Source: Micromonospora fulviviridis
Lineage (GTDB): Bacteria; Actinomycetota; Actinomycetes; Mycobacteriales; Micromonosporaceae
Direction: 5' to 3'
DNA length: 64,000 bases
Assembly: GCF_014648395.1 (NCBI RefSeq)
Contig: NZ_BMRA01000004.1
Location: 47,394 to 111,393 of the forward strand
Shown here: positions 8,733 to 17,229 of the stretch, piece after piece
Layout of the letters: each line of letters starts with the position of its first letter
Position numbering within the stretch: the first letter of the stretch is position 1
Program-made: the position numbers and the translations under genes
The notes under the pieces: generated by a model
What the model saw: the letters and a program-made list of their open reading frames with translations, nothing else
Databases searched by the model: none
Told to the model about the DNA's origin: nothing

Positions 8733-10859
8733 ATGGAGATGGCCGGAGGGCGGAGCCGCTGGACCGCGACGTTGATCGCGGTGGTCGTGGTGCTGGGCTG
8801 GCTGGTCGTCGGCGGCCTCGCCGGGCCCTACTCGGGGAAGCTCGGCGACGTCGCCACCAACGACAACGCCTCCTTCCTCCCCGCCGACGCCGAGGCCACC
8901 CGGGCGCAGGACCTCGCCGCCGGCTTCGTGGACCGGGAGACCACCCCGGCACTCGTCGTGTACGAGCGCACCTCCGGCATCACCCCCACCGACCAGCAGC
9001 GGGTCCAGGCCGACGCGGCCCGCTTCGCCGAGGTGCCGGGCGTGGTCGGCCCGCTGCCACCGCCGATCGTCAGCGAGGACCGGCAGGCCGTGCAGGTGGT
9101 CGTCCCGATCGACGCGGCCGAGGGGGAACAGGTCGGTGCGGTGGTCGACCGGCTGCGGGAGATCGCCGGCACCGACCGGGACGGGCTCACCGTGGACGTC
9201 GCCGGCCCGGCGGGCCTGCTCGCCGACCTGATCGAGGTGTTCACCGCCATCGACGGGCCGCTGCTGCTGGTCACCCTGGTCGTGGTGCTGGTCATCCTGC
9301 TCATCGTCTACCGCAGCCCGGTGCTCTGGATCTTCCCGCTGCTCGCCGCCGGGATGTCGTACTCGCTGGCCGCGCTCTGCGTCTACCTCCTCGCGAAGAA
9401 CGACGTCATCAAGCTCAACGGGCAGGCCCAGGGCATCCTCACCGTCCTCGTCTTCGGCGCCGGCACCGACTACGCGCTGCTGCTCATCGCCCGCTACCGG
9501 GAGGAACTGCACCGGCACGAGCGCCGCTGGGACGCCATGAGGGCCGCCTGGAAGGGCGCCGCCCCGGCGATCATCGCCTCCGGCGCCACCGTCATCGTCA
9601 GCCTGCTCTGCCTGCTGCTGTCCAGCCTCAACTCCAACCGGGCGCTCGGCCCGGTGAGCGCCGTCGGCATCGCCGCCACCCTGCTGGTGATGCTCACCTT
9701 CCTCCCCGCCCTGCTGCTGCTCGGCGGGCGGTGGGCGTTCTGGCCCCGGCGGCCCCGGTTCGACCACGCCGACCCGCGGACCGAACACGGCATCTGGGGG
9801 CGGATCGCCGGCTTCGTGGCCCGCCGCGCCCGTACCGTCTGGGTCGTCACGGCGGTGGTCCTGGCCGCGCTCGCCCTCGGGGTGACCCAGCTCGGCGCCA
9901 CCACCCTCGGCCAGTCCGACCTGTTCACCCAGCGCACCGACTCGGTGGCCGGGCAGGAGGTGATCGCCCGCCACTACCCGGCCGGCACCGGCAGCCCGGC
10001 CACCATCTTCACCAACCAGGCCACCGCCCAACAGGTCGCCCAGGTGGCGCAGGGCGTGCCGGGGGTGTCCTCGGTCCGCCCGTTCAGCCGTCAGGGACCG
10101 GCGGGGCCGCCCGAGGTGGTCGACGGGCGGGTGCAGTTGCAGGCCACCCTCGCCGACCCGCCGGACAGCAACGGGGCCGAACGCGCCATCCGCGAGCTGC
10201 GCGCGGCGGTCCACCGGGTGCCCGGCGCGGACGCGGTGGTCGGCGGCTTCACCGCCATCAATGTGGACACCGCCGACGCCTCCACCCGGGACCGCAACGT
10301 CATCATCCCGGTGGTGCTGCTGGTCATCGCCGTCATCCTGGCCGTGCTGCTGCGGGCCCTGCTCGCCCCGGTGCTGCTGATCGCCACCGTGGTGCTGTCG
10401 TTCCTGGCCACGCTCGGCCTCTGCGCGCTGATCTTCAAGTACCTCCTCGACTTCCCCGGGGTCGACCAGTCGTTCCCGCTGTTCGCGTTCGTCTTCCTGG
10501 TCGCCCTCGGCATCGACTACAACATCTTCCTGATGAGCCGGGTCCGCGAGGAGTCGGTCCGGCGCGGCACCCGGGCCGGCGTGCTCACCGGCCTGGCGGT
10601 CACCGGCGGCGTGATCACCTCCGCCGGGATCGTGCTCGCCGCGACCTTCTCCGCGCTCGCCGTGCTGCCGCTCGTGGTGCTGGTCGAACTGGGCGTGGCG
10701 GTCGCCGCCGGGGTGCTGCTCGACACCATCGTGGTCCGCTCGCTGCTGGTGCCCGCGCTCGCGTACGACATCGGGCCGAAGGTCTGGTGGCCCGGCCGGC
10801 TGTCCCGGACCAACCGGGACGGCGACCGGACCGGGGCGGAGGTGACCGGTGCCCGCTGA
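8733..10859 (+). CDS. MMPL-family (RND-like) transporter
   Basis: A 708-residue membrane protein with two MMPL halves. An N-terminal helix (about 12-32) is followed by an extracellular loop and helix bundles at about 170-340 and 370-690. FGAGTDYALLLIARYREEL and the second-half equivalent LGIDYNIFLMSRVREE carry the Asp-Tyr pair typical of the proton-relay helices. MMPL proteins export lipids or other hydrophobic compounds by proton motive force. The gene overlaps the next flavin oxidoreductase by 11 bases, so the two are probably cotranscribed and may act on one lipid or pigment. The start was chosen at ATG 8733; a CTGCGTCGATT direct repeat (8701-8711, 8713-8723) lies just upstream. Confidence 0.9.
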   Translation: MEMAGGRSRWTATLIAVVVVLGWLVVGGLAGPYSGKLGDVATNDNASFLPADAEATRAQDLAAGFVDRETTPALVVYERTSGITPTDQQRVQADAARFAEVPGVVGPLPPPIVSEDRQAVQVVVPIDAAEGEQVGAVVDRLREIAGTDRDGLTVDVAGPAGLLADLIEVFTAIDGPLLLVTLVVVLVILLIVYRSPVLWIFPLLAAGMSYSLAALCVYLLAKNDVIKLNGQAQGILTVLVFGAGTDYALLLIARYREELHRHERRWDAMRAAWKGAAPAIIASGATVIVSLLCLLLSSLNSNRALGPVSAVGIAATLLVMLTFLPALLLLGGRWAFWPRRPRFDHADPRTEHGIWGRIAGFVARRARTVWVVTAVVLAALALGVTQLGATTLGQSDLFTQRTDSVAGQEVIARHYPAGTGSPATIFTNQATAQQVAQVAQGVPGVSSVRPFSRQGPAGPPEVVDGRVQLQATLADPPDSNGAERAIRELRAAVHRVPGADAVVGGFTAINVDTADASTRDRNVIIPVVLLVIAVILAVLLRALLAPVLLIATVVLSFLATLGLCALIFKYLLDFPGVDQSFPLFAFVFLVALGIDYNIFLMSRVREESVRRGTRAGVLTGLAVTGGVITSAGIVLAATFSALAVLPLVVLVELGVAVAAGVLLDTIVVRSLLVPALAYDIGPKVWWPGRLSRTNRDGDRTGAEVTGAR

Positions 10860-12096
10860 CACCGACGTGGTCATCGTCGGCGGCGGCCTGGCCGGCCTCG
10901 CCGCCGCCCGCCGGCTGCACCGGGCCGGCGTGCCCTGGCGCCTGATCGAGGCCGCCGACCGGCTCGGCGGCCGGGTCGCCACCGACGAGGTCGACGGCTA
11001 CCTGCTGGACCGCGGCTTCCAGGTGCTCAACACGGCCTACCCGCGGCTCGGCGGCCTGGTCGACCTCGGCGCCCTCGACCTGGGCTGGTTCACCTCCGGC
11101 GTCCTGGTCCGCCGCGGCGACCGCCTGGACCGCCTGGTCAATCCGCTGCGCGACCCCGCCGGCGCGCCCGGCACGCTGACCGCGGGCGTCGGGTCGCTGG
11201 TCGACCGGCTGCGCTTCGCCGCGCTCGCCACGGGCTGCGCCACCCTGCCGGTGGGCCGGCTGCTCAACGCGCCCGAGACCACCACCGAGGCGGCGCTGCG
11301 CCGGGCCGGGCTCTCCGCCGCGTTCGTCGAGGAACTGCTCCGGCCGTTCCTTTCCGGCGTGCTGCTCGACCGCGAGCTGGCCACCTCCAGCCACGTGCTG
11401 GCCGTCCTCCTGCGCGCCTTCGCCCGGGGCCGGATCGGCCTGCCCGCCCGGGGCATGGCCGCGCTGCCCGCAGCCATCGCCGGCCCGCTGCCCGCCGAGC
11501 TGATCGACCTGGACACCCCGGTCGCCGAGGTCGCGCCGGGCCGGGTCCGCACCCCGGCCGGCGACCTCGCCTGCCGCGCCGTCGTGGTCGCCGTGGACCC
11601 GCCGGCCGCGGCCACCCTGCTGCCCCGGCTCCAGCGGGTACGCATGCACAGCTACACGACCTACTACCACAGCACCGACACCCCGCCGCTGGCCGAGCCG
11701 ATCCTGCTCCTCGACGGGGAGCGGCGGGAACTCGTCGCCAACACCGTGGTGGTCAGCAACGCGGCACCCACGTACGCGCCGGCCGGCAGGCACCTCGTGG
11801 CCACCTCGGTGGTCGGCCCGCAGGCCCCGCCCGAGCCGCTGATCCGCCGCGAGCTGGAGCGCCTCTACGGTCGCCCCACCGCCGACTGGACCCACCTCGC
11901 CACCGTGTCGGTGCCGGAAGCGCTGCCCGCCGCGCCGCCGCCACAGGGCCGGCTCCGCAAGCCGGTCGCGCTCGGCGAGGGGCTCTTCGTGGCCGGGGAC
12001 CACCGGGACAGCCCGTCCATCCAGGGGGCGCTCGCCAGCGGCTGGCGGGCCGCCGGGGCGGTGCTCGCGGAACTGCGCGGCACGGGCCCGGTGTGA
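10849..12096 (+). CDS. FAD-dependent amine oxidase/phytoene-desaturase-like oxidoreductase
   Basis: A 415-residue flavoprotein. A Rossmann FAD motif opens it (VVIVGGGLAGLAAARRLHRAG), followed by DRLGGRVATDEVDG as in the amine oxidase and phytoene dehydrogenase superfamily. A C-terminal FAD contact is seen in GLFVAGDHRDSPSIQGALASG. The GTG start lies inside the end of the MMPL gene, a sign of translational coupling. The substrate is unknown; an isoprenoid or lipid would fit the coupled transporter. The family call is firm, the substrate is inference. Confidence 0.88.
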   Translation: MPADTDVVIVGGGLAGLAAARRLHRAGVPWRLIEAADRLGGRVATDEVDGYLLDRGFQVLNTAYPRLGGLVDLGALDLGWFTSGVLVRRGDRLDRLVNPLRDPAGAPGTLTAGVGSLVDRLRFAALATGCATLPVGRLLNAPETTTEAALRRAGLSAAFVEELLRPFLSGVLLDRELATSSHVLAVLLRAFARGRIGLPARGMAALPAAIAGPLPAELIDLDTPVAEVAPGRVRTPAGDLACRAVVVAVDPPAAATLLPRLQRVRMHSYTTYYHSTDTPPLAEPILLLDGERRELVANTVVVSNAAPTYAPAGRHLVATSVVGPQAPPEPLIRRELERLYGRPTADWTHLATVSVPEALPAAPPPQGRLRKPVALGEGLFVAGDHRDSPSIQGALASGWRAAGAVLAELRGTGPV

Positions 12097-12229
12097 CCAC
12101 CGGCGCGGCCGACCGATCCGCTGCGCGCTGTTATCCTCGCGTTGCCCATCGTGCCGGGCAGATCATCAACCCGGCCCGACGGGTGATGGCCGGTGATCCG
12201 TTGAGCGGGTTACGATCCGGCGCGGTAGC

Positions 12230-12303
12230 GGGGCGGTAGCTCAGCGGGTTAGAGCAGGGGACTCATAATCCCTCGGTCGCGGGTTCGAGTCCCGCCCGCC
12301 CCA
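12230..12303 (+). tRNA. tRNA with CAT anticodon (Met or Ile2)
   Basis: Acceptor GGGGCGG pairs with CCGCCCC, the anticodon loop is CTCATAA, and the T-arm is GCGGGTTCGAGTCCCGC. CCA follows directly at 12304-12306. Sequence alone does not separate elongator Met from the lysidine-modified Ile2 species. Its 3' half is the attachment site of the integrative element that follows and stays intact after integration. Confidence 0.92.
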
Positions 12304-12307
12304 CCAC
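12261..12307 (+). repeat. attL core (47-bp direct repeat, tRNA 3' half)
   Basis: It runs from the anticodon loop through the encoded CCA and is identical to 28928-28974. The element restores the tRNA 3' end, which is the usual outcome for tyrosine integrases that use tRNA genes. Confidence 0.92.
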
Positions 12308-12356
12308 CATTTACCTGCGTCGACTGTAACCCATCGACGTGCGTCCGGGGAAGTCC

Positions 12357-12375
12357 GTTGCAGTTCCCGTTGCAA
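12357..12375 (+). promoter_or_regulatory. Putative integrase arm-type sites, attL side
   Basis: GTTGCAG at 12357-12363 and GTTGCAA at 12369-12375 are spaced 12 bp. The same pair with the same 12-bp spacing and matching intervening bases occurs at 28813-28831 on the other side. The pair lies between the core and the integrase stop codon. Confidence 0.65.
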
Positions 12376-12376
12376 T

Positions 12377-13549
12377 TCAGTTCCACAGTGCCCGTCCGAT
12401 GCCCTCGGCGGCGGCCCGGGAAAGCTCCGGCGCGACGTGCGAGTACGTACCGAGCGTGAGCGAAATCTGAGAGTGCCCCAGCAGTTCCATGACCACCCGA
12501 GCCGGCACGCCCTGGGCGAGCAGCAGGGACGCCGCCGTATGCCGGGCGTCGTGCAGTCGCGCGTCGCGCACGCCAGCCGACCGCAGCAGCGTCTTCCACT
12601 CGCCCCAGTCCTGCCGTGGGTCGATCGGCCGCCCGTTGCGCTGAGCGAACACGAGGCCCGGCTCGGTGTCGGGAGGCCCGTGCGACTCCCACAACTCGCC
12701 GGCGTACTCGCGCTCTTGCTGCTGCGCCTGCCGGTGCTCCTTCAACGCCTCGGCGAGCTGGTCCGGCAGGACGATGGTCCGCCGGCCGCGGTCCGACTTC
12801 GGCTCGACAAACACCAAGCCCTTGCCGGCGAGCCGCTGGAGCTGCCACCGGACCCTGATGCGCTGCGCCTCTAGGTCGACGTACTCCCACGCCAGGCCCA
12901 GCGCCTCACCTTGCCGCAGCCCGAGCGCCAGCGCGACCGACCAGCGGGCGCCGTTGCGGCGTGCCGGCCTCGTCTCGGTGAGCCCGAGGATTGCCCGCGC
13001 GTCCTCTGCGGACAGCGGCTGGACCTCCTGCCGGCTCATGCTCGGTGCGTCGACCAGGGCGCAGACGTTCCGGGCCACCCGCTCCCGCTGGACAGCCACC
13101 TTCAGCGCACGCGACAGGATGCGGTGGATCTGGAGCACCGTCGAGGGGGAGAGGGTCGCCGAGCAGGCGCGATAGAACTTCTCGACGTGCTCAGGCTGGA
13201 GCCGGTCGAGCCGGTGCGAGCCAAGGCCCGGCACCAGGTGCTGCGTGATTTTCGACTGGTAGCCCTGCCAGGTCGACGCCCGCACCTTCCGCTCGGCGAC
13301 GTTCTCCAGCCAGTACGTCAGCCACTCGCCCACCGTGGGGACCTTGCCGGGGCTGGTCACCGAGGCGGCGTCGCGCTTGCGCTCCAGCTCGCGCACCTTG
13401 GCCGTGACGGCCTTCTCAGTCGGGCCCTGGACGTGTCGACGGTCGGTACGGCCGTTGTCCTTGACGCCCATGGTCACGTAGCCGTGCCAACGGCCATCCG
13501 AGCCCTTGAAGATCGAGCTGCGGCCGTTCGCCTTCCGCCCGCTGGTCAC
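12377..13549 (-). CDS. int: Site-specific tyrosine recombinase (integrase)
   Basis: A 390-residue phage-type integrase. An N-terminal AP2-like arm-binding region (IFKGSDGRWHGYVTMGVKDNG) is followed by a SAM-like core-binding domain (GEWLTYWLENV...STWQGYQSKI) and a catalytic domain with the arginine in ALGLRQGEALGL, HDARHTAASLL, LLGHSQISLT and the tyrosine in TYSHV. It recombines attP on the circular element with the CAU tRNA gene. The GTG start at 13549 overlaps the stop of the upstream gene; an ATG at 13684 is possible but would add residues without family similarity. It ends about 70 bases from attL. Confidence 0.93.
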   Translation of the reverse strand: MTSGRKANGRSSIFKGSDGRWHGYVTMGVKDNGRTDRRHVQGPTEKAVTAKVRELERKRDAASVTSPGKVPTVGEWLTYWLENVAERKVRASTWQGYQSKITQHLVPGLGSHRLDRLQPEHVEKFYRACSATLSPSTVLQIHRILSRALKVAVQRERVARNVCALVDAPSMSRQEVQPLSAEDARAILGLTETRPARRNGARWSVALALGLRQGEALGLAWEYVDLEAQRIRVRWQLQRLAGKGLVFVEPKSDRGRRTIVLPDQLAEALKEHRQAQQQEREYAGELWESHGPPDTEPGLVFAQRNGRPIDPRQDWGEWKTLLRSAGVRDARLHDARHTAASLLLAQGVPARVVMELLGHSQISLTLGTYSHVAPELSRAAAEGIGRALWN

Positions 13550-14127
13550 GTCGACTTCCCTCGCCGAGCTGGGGGCAGGTGCCCACGTAGCCGGGCCTCG
13601 CGAATCCACGTGTGCACCGTCGGCGGCTTCACCTTCCACTCGGCCGCCATGGCGGCGGCCGGATGGGGCACGTATCGCGCCCACACCTTGAAGTGCTCGG
13701 CGACCAAGCGGGAGAAGTCCTCCGGCGCCATGTCGTCACGGCGCAGCGGCGGCAGCTTGTCCAGCTCGGCCCGCATCTGGTCGAACGCGTCCCCTGCGCT
13801 GAGGTTGGTGGAGTTCTCCAGAGCGGAAACGGGCACCTTGCGGAGTTGCTCGGCGGTGATCGCCTCACCCAGCAGGAGCAACCCCGTCAGTACCCACCGA
13901 CCCGACTCGCTCTGCTTGGTCTGCGCGAACATCGCCGCTCCGGGCACCTTCGAGTGTTGCGGGTACCAGCCCATCCAGCGCGGCCCCATCCGCTCATTGA
14001 GCCACTCCTCGACCTCTGCTGCCCGGGCGTCGTAGCCGTCCTCCCCCGGGACGAACGTGCGGTTGGCCCTCCGCTCCTGGTCTCGCCATTCGTCCACCTC
14101 ATCGTGCTGGTCATCGGCGTTCTGCAT
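13546..14127 (-). CDS. Hypothetical protein with C-terminal helix-turn-helix, coupled to int
   Basis: A 193-residue protein I do not recognise by name. The C-terminal 30 residues (KPPTVHTWIREARLRGHLPPA) look like a helix-turn-helix that reads DNA. The rest is acidic then helical, with no cysteine cluster or membrane helix. Its stop overlaps the integrase start, so the two are translated together, and it may assist integration or control int. The ATG at 14127 was chosen over a longer frame reaching 14535, because that extension runs antisense through the excisionase gene. Confidence 0.7.
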   Translation of the reverse strand: MQNADDQHDEVDEWRDQERRANRTFVPGEDGYDARAAEVEEWLNERMGPRWMGWYPQHSKVPGAAMFAQTKQSESGRWVLTGLLLLGEAITAEQLRKVPVSALENSTNLSAGDAFDQMRAELDKLPPLRRDDMAPEDFSRLVAEHFKVWARYVPHPAAAMAAEWKVKPPTVHTWIREARLRGHLPPARRGKST

Positions 14128-14197
14128 GGGCGCACCGTACGCCGCGCAGGGTACGTCCGTCAACGTCCGCCGGAATCGCCAGTGAGTCCAGCCGAGC

Positions 14198-14259
14198 TTG
14201 ACAATGATCCCGCCATGGTGTGTCCTGCGTGCATGACCAATGAATCCCGCAGGGATCAT
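14198..14259 (+). promoter_or_regulatory. Excisionase promoter with palindromic operator
   Basis: TTGACA at 14198-14203 is a consensus -35 box with a weak TGTCCT -10 at 17-bp spacing. ATGATCCC (14204-14211) and GGGATCAT (14252-14259) form an inverted repeat, and ATCCC-GCA-GGGAT (14244-14256) is a tight palindrome just before the ribosome site. It is a good candidate for autoregulation in the int/xis divergent region. Confidence 0.45.
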
Positions 14260-14268
14260 GGAGGAGCT

Positions 14269-14463
14269 ATGCGAACCCCTTTGTTGCTGACCGTCGAGGA
14301 GGCGGCGCGCGAGCTGGGAATCGGCCGCAGCCGCATGTTCGAGCTGATCGGCTCGGGCGCGGTGGACAGCGTCAAGGTCGGTCGCTCTCGACGCATCCCG
14401 ACGGCCGCCCTCGGCGAGTACGTCGACCGGCTGCGCGTCGAGCAGCGCCAGGAGGTTGCCTGA
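14269..14463 (+). CDS. xis: Excisionase-like helix-turn-helix protein
   Basis: A 64-residue protein consisting of one winged helix-turn-helix of the excisionase/MerR-like HTH_17 family (LTVEEAARELGIGRSRMFELI then VKVGRSRRIPTAALGEYVDRL). GGAGG lies before the ATG. Such proteins bend att DNA and drive the integrase towards excision, and often double as regulators. It is divergent from the integrase unit and is the first gene of the rightward arm. The call is firm for the fold, and excision is inferred from context. Confidence 0.85.
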   Translation: MRTPLLLTVEEAARELGIGRSRMFELIGSGAVDSVKVGRSRRIPTAALGEYVDRLRVEQRQEVA

Positions 14464-14464
14464 G

Positions 14465-14779
14465 ATGCCACAGACACGAAAAGGCCCGGGGGTGGGATCC
14501 CGGGCCTCATCAGAGCTCATTGCGGCGAGCACCACCAGCGTAGCTGACCTGCTCGAACTTCCGCACGCCCGGGCCTACGCCGCGCCGCCGTGCCGCGGTC
14601 GGTCCCTCTGGCTGGTCGTCGTGCTGACCTGCCCGCACTGCGGCACCAGCCACTCCCACCGCGTCGGTGAGGTCGGCCGGCTGCTGTCCAACCGCATCAC
14701 GAAGTGCTGCCCGGTCACCGGCCTGTGGTACCGGCTCGGCCCCGTCCAGCGCCGCAAGCAAGCAAGGAGCCGAGCGTGA
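14465..14779 (+). CDS. Small zinc-ribbon protein of the replication operon
   Basis: A 104-residue hypothetical protein. CPHCGTSHSHRVGEV and a later CCP suggest a zinc ribbon. The ATG at 14465 follows AGGAGG at good spacing, one base after the excisionase stop, and the gene's stop overlaps the GTG of the primase gene. A nine-base-pair hairpin lies in its first codons (14482-14507), so the true start could be further in. The function is unknown; its place suggests a replication accessory role. Confidence 0.6.
   Translation: MPQTRKGPGVGSRASSELIAASTTSVADLLELPHARAYAAPPCRGRSLWLVVVLTCPHCGTSHSHRVGEVGRLLSNRITKCCPVTGLWYRLGPVQRRKQARSRA
14482..14507 (+). promoter_or_regulatory. Hairpin in the 5' end of the zinc-ribbon gene
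   Basis: AGGCCCGGG at 14482-14490 pairs with CCCGGGCCT at 14499-14507 around an eight-base loop. It lies directly after the excisionase gene and may attenuate transcription between the excisionase and the replication genes. Confidence 0.45.
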
Positions 14780-17229
14780 CCCCTGCCATCGACCGCGTCC
14801 TCGACGCGCTGCGCGACGCCACCGGCCTGGTCCGTCAGTCCGGCGGCCAGTGGCAGGCCCGCTGCCCGGCGCACGAGGACCGGAACCCGAGCCTGTCCAT
14901 CCGCCCCATTGAGGGGTCGGTGCTGCTGCACTGCCACGCCGGCTGCGACACGCTCGACGTGCTGGCCGCCATCAACATGACGCCGCGCGACCTGTACGAC
15001 GAGCCGAGCGGCAATGAGTTGGCTCGCTACCAGTACACCGACGCCACCGGCCGCCCCACCCGGACCGTGCACCGGCTCGACGGGAAGCGGTTCACGCAGT
15101 CCGGCGACAAGCGGGTGTGCCAGCTGTACCGGCTGCCCAAGGTGGTCGAGGCGGTCACGTTCGGCCGCACGATCTATCTGGTCGAGGGCGAGAAGGATGT
15201 CCACGCCATCGAATCGCTGGGCGAGGTCGCCACCACCGGCCCGCAGGGTGCGGAGAACTTCGGCAAGGTCGACGTCTCTCCGCTCAAGGGCGCCCGGGTC
15301 GTGGCCATCGTCGACCGGGACGCCGCCGGCGAGAAGTGGGCGGCACTGGTCCGCCAGCGCCTCGCCGGATACGCCGCCGAGCTGACGCTCGTCGAGGCCG
15401 CCGCGGGCAAGGACGCCGCCGACCACATCGCCAGCGGCCGGACCCTCGCCGAGCTGGTCGAGCGGCCTGAGTCCGACCCGGCTGGCCAGTGGGACGAGCC
15501 GCTACCGCTGGGCTGGCAGGCCGACCTGCCGCCGTTCCCCATCGACGCCCTGCCGCCGACCCTGGCCCGGTTCGTCCGCGGCCTGGCGCTTGAGGTGCAG
15601 ACGCCGGCCGACCTGCCCGGGTCGGTGGTGCTCGGCATCCTCGCTGCCTGCGTCGGCGGCAGGGTGGTCGTCGTGGTGCGTCGAGGCTGGCACGAGCCGA
15701 CGAACCTGTTCGTCGTGCCGGTCATGCCGCCCGGCTCCCGCAAGAGCGCCGTCATCGCCGTGTGCCGCCGGCCGCTGACCGAGGCCGAGATGGCACTCGC
15801 CGAGCGGGTCGCGCAGGTCATCATCGACCGGCGCACCGAGCGGGAGATCCGCGAGCAGTACGCCGACGCGGCGAAGCGGGTTGCGGCTAAGGACGGCGAC
15901 CCCGTCAAGATCATGGAGGCGCAGGAAGCCGTACGTGCCGCCGAGCAGGTCACCGTTCCGTCATGGCCCCGGTTGAGCGCCAGCGACGCCACCCCGGAAG
16001 CCCTCATCACGCTGCTGGCCAACCAGGGCGGTCGCATCGCCGCCATCTCCGCCGAGGCGGGCATCTTCACCGCGCTGACCGGCCGCTACAGCAAGACACC
16101 CAACCTCGACCCTATCCTCATGGCCCACGCCGGAGACGCGATCCTCGTCGACCGACGCGGCCGGGAACCGGAGCGGGTCGACGCCCCGGCGCTGACGCTG
16201 GTCGCGTCCATCCAGCCGTTCGCGCTGCGCGAGATGGTCGAGCGGCCCGACTTCGGCGGCCGGGGCGTGCTCGCCCGGATCCTCTGGGCGCTGCCCATCG
16301 ACAACACCGGGCACCGGGACGTCGAGCCGCCGGAGATGCCCGAGCGGGACCGAGAGGCGTACCAGGCCCTCATCTACGACCTGGCGCTGTCCATGGCCGA
16401 GCGGGACAGCCCCGCCCTTGTCGTGCTCAGCGAGGCGGCCCGGAAAGTGCACCTGGAATACCACCGCACCGTCGAGCGCCGCCTACGCCGCGGCGGTGAA
16501 CTCGGCGCCGACCTGGTCCGCGAGTGGGGATCCAAGCTGGCCGGCGCCGTCGCCCGCATCGCCGGGTGCCTGCACGCTGCCAGCGCGCCGCTCGGCGAGC
16601 CCATCAGCGAGGCCACCATGCGGGCCGCTGTCGAGCTGGGCGACTACTACCAGGCTCACGCCGTCGCCGCCCTCGCCCCCGGCGGTGACGACAAGGAGAC
16701 AAGCAACGCCCGGCTGCTGCTCGCTTGGCTGATCGACCGCGGGCTCACGCGATTCAAGCTGCGCGACCTCCAGCGCACCGGGCCCAAGTCGCTGCGCAAG
16801 GCACCCGACGCCCGGCCGGTCCTCGACGACCTGACCGAGAAGGGGTGGATCCGCGAGCACCAAGACGGGGGATGGGAAGTCCACCCGCACGCCGGCCGAC
16901 TGCTGAAGGCGGGCGACACGGGCGACACGGGCGACAACCCGAGCGTTTCCGCAGGTCACAGTCTGTCGCACCCTGTCGCCCTCCCTGTCGCCCCGGCGGG
17001 CGACACGGGCGACAACCTCGCCCCGGACACCTGGCCTGTCGCCCCTGTCGCCCCGGCGGGCGACAACCTGGGCGACACCCTGCCGCACCCGCTGAGCAGG
17101 GAAAACGCCGAACTTGTCGCCCCTGTCGCCCCTGTCGCCCCGCTGTGGCCGGACGACGACACCTGCCCCTCCTGCCGCTGGCCGCTCGACTCCAGCGCGC
17201 ACTACCAGAACTGCGAGGCCACCCGATGA
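14776..17229 (+). CDS. Replication protein: CHC2 zinc finger, Toprim and DUF3987 domains
   Basis: An 817-residue protein. The CHC2-type zinc finger of DnaG-like primases is at residues 30-57 (CPAH and CHAGC), and a Toprim domain carries EGEKD at 137-141 and DRDAAG at 180-185. A DUF3987-type region holds a Walker-A-like PPGSRKS near residue 320. The C-terminal tail alternates GDT and VAP repeats and ends in a second zinc ribbon (CPSCRWPLDSSAHYQNC). It probably primes and unwinds element DNA, taking the place of a Rep protein. It overlaps its neighbours at both ends. The repeat-encoding DNA is described separately as a possible origin. Confidence 0.85.
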   Translation: MTPAIDRVLDALRDATGLVRQSGGQWQARCPAHEDRNPSLSIRPIEGSVLLHCHAGCDTLDVLAAINMTPRDLYDEPSGNELARYQYTDATGRPTRTVHRLDGKRFTQSGDKRVCQLYRLPKVVEAVTFGRTIYLVEGEKDVHAIESLGEVATTGPQGAENFGKVDVSPLKGARVVAIVDRDAAGEKWAALVRQRLAGYAAELTLVEAAAGKDAADHIASGRTLAELVERPESDPAGQWDEPLPLGWQADLPPFPIDALPPTLARFVRGLALEVQTPADLPGSVVLGILAACVGGRVVVVVRRGWHEPTNLFVVPVMPPGSRKSAVIAVCRRPLTEAEMALAERVAQVIIDRRTEREIREQYADAAKRVAAKDGDPVKIMEAQEAVRAAEQVTVPSWPRLSASDATPEALITLLANQGGRIAAISAEAGIFTALTGRYSKTPNLDPILMAHAGDAILVDRRGREPERVDAPALTLVASIQPFALREMVERPDFGGRGVLARILWALPIDNTGHRDVEPPEMPERDREAYQALIYDLALSMAERDSPALVVLSEAARKVHLEYHRTVERRLRRGGELGADLVREWGSKLAGAVARIAGCLHAASAPLGEPISEATMRAAVELGDYYQAHAVAALAPGGDDKETSNARLLLAWLIDRGLTRFKLRDLQRTGPKSLRKAPDARPVLDDLTEKGWIREHQDGGWEVHPHAGRLLKAGDTGDTGDNPSVSAGHSLSHPVALPVAPAGDTGDNLAPDTWPVAPVAPAGDNLGDTLPHPLSRENAELVAPVAPVAPLWPDDDTCPSCRWPLDSSAHYQNCEATR
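16912..17139 (+). repeat. Cluster of 14 GGCGACA heptamers in both orientations
   Basis: Direct copies start at 16912, 16921, 16930, 16999, 17008, 17059 and 17071. Inverted copies (TGTCGCC) start at 16974, 16986, 17037, 17046, 17115, 17124 and 17133. Spacings inside groups are 9 or 12 bases. One more copy lies at 17480. The two orientations encode different peptides, so protein repetition alone does not explain the pattern. It resembles origin iterons. Confidence 0.75.

Noticed and set aside
8496..10982. Long minus-strand frame opposite the MMPL gene
   Set aside because: The translation is low-complexity Gln/His/Gly-rich, a typical mirror of a GC-rich membrane-protein gene.
16905..17145. CRISPR array
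   Set aside because: The repeats are 7-9 bases, occur in both orientations, lie inside a coding frame, and have no unique spacers of constant length; no cas gene is near.
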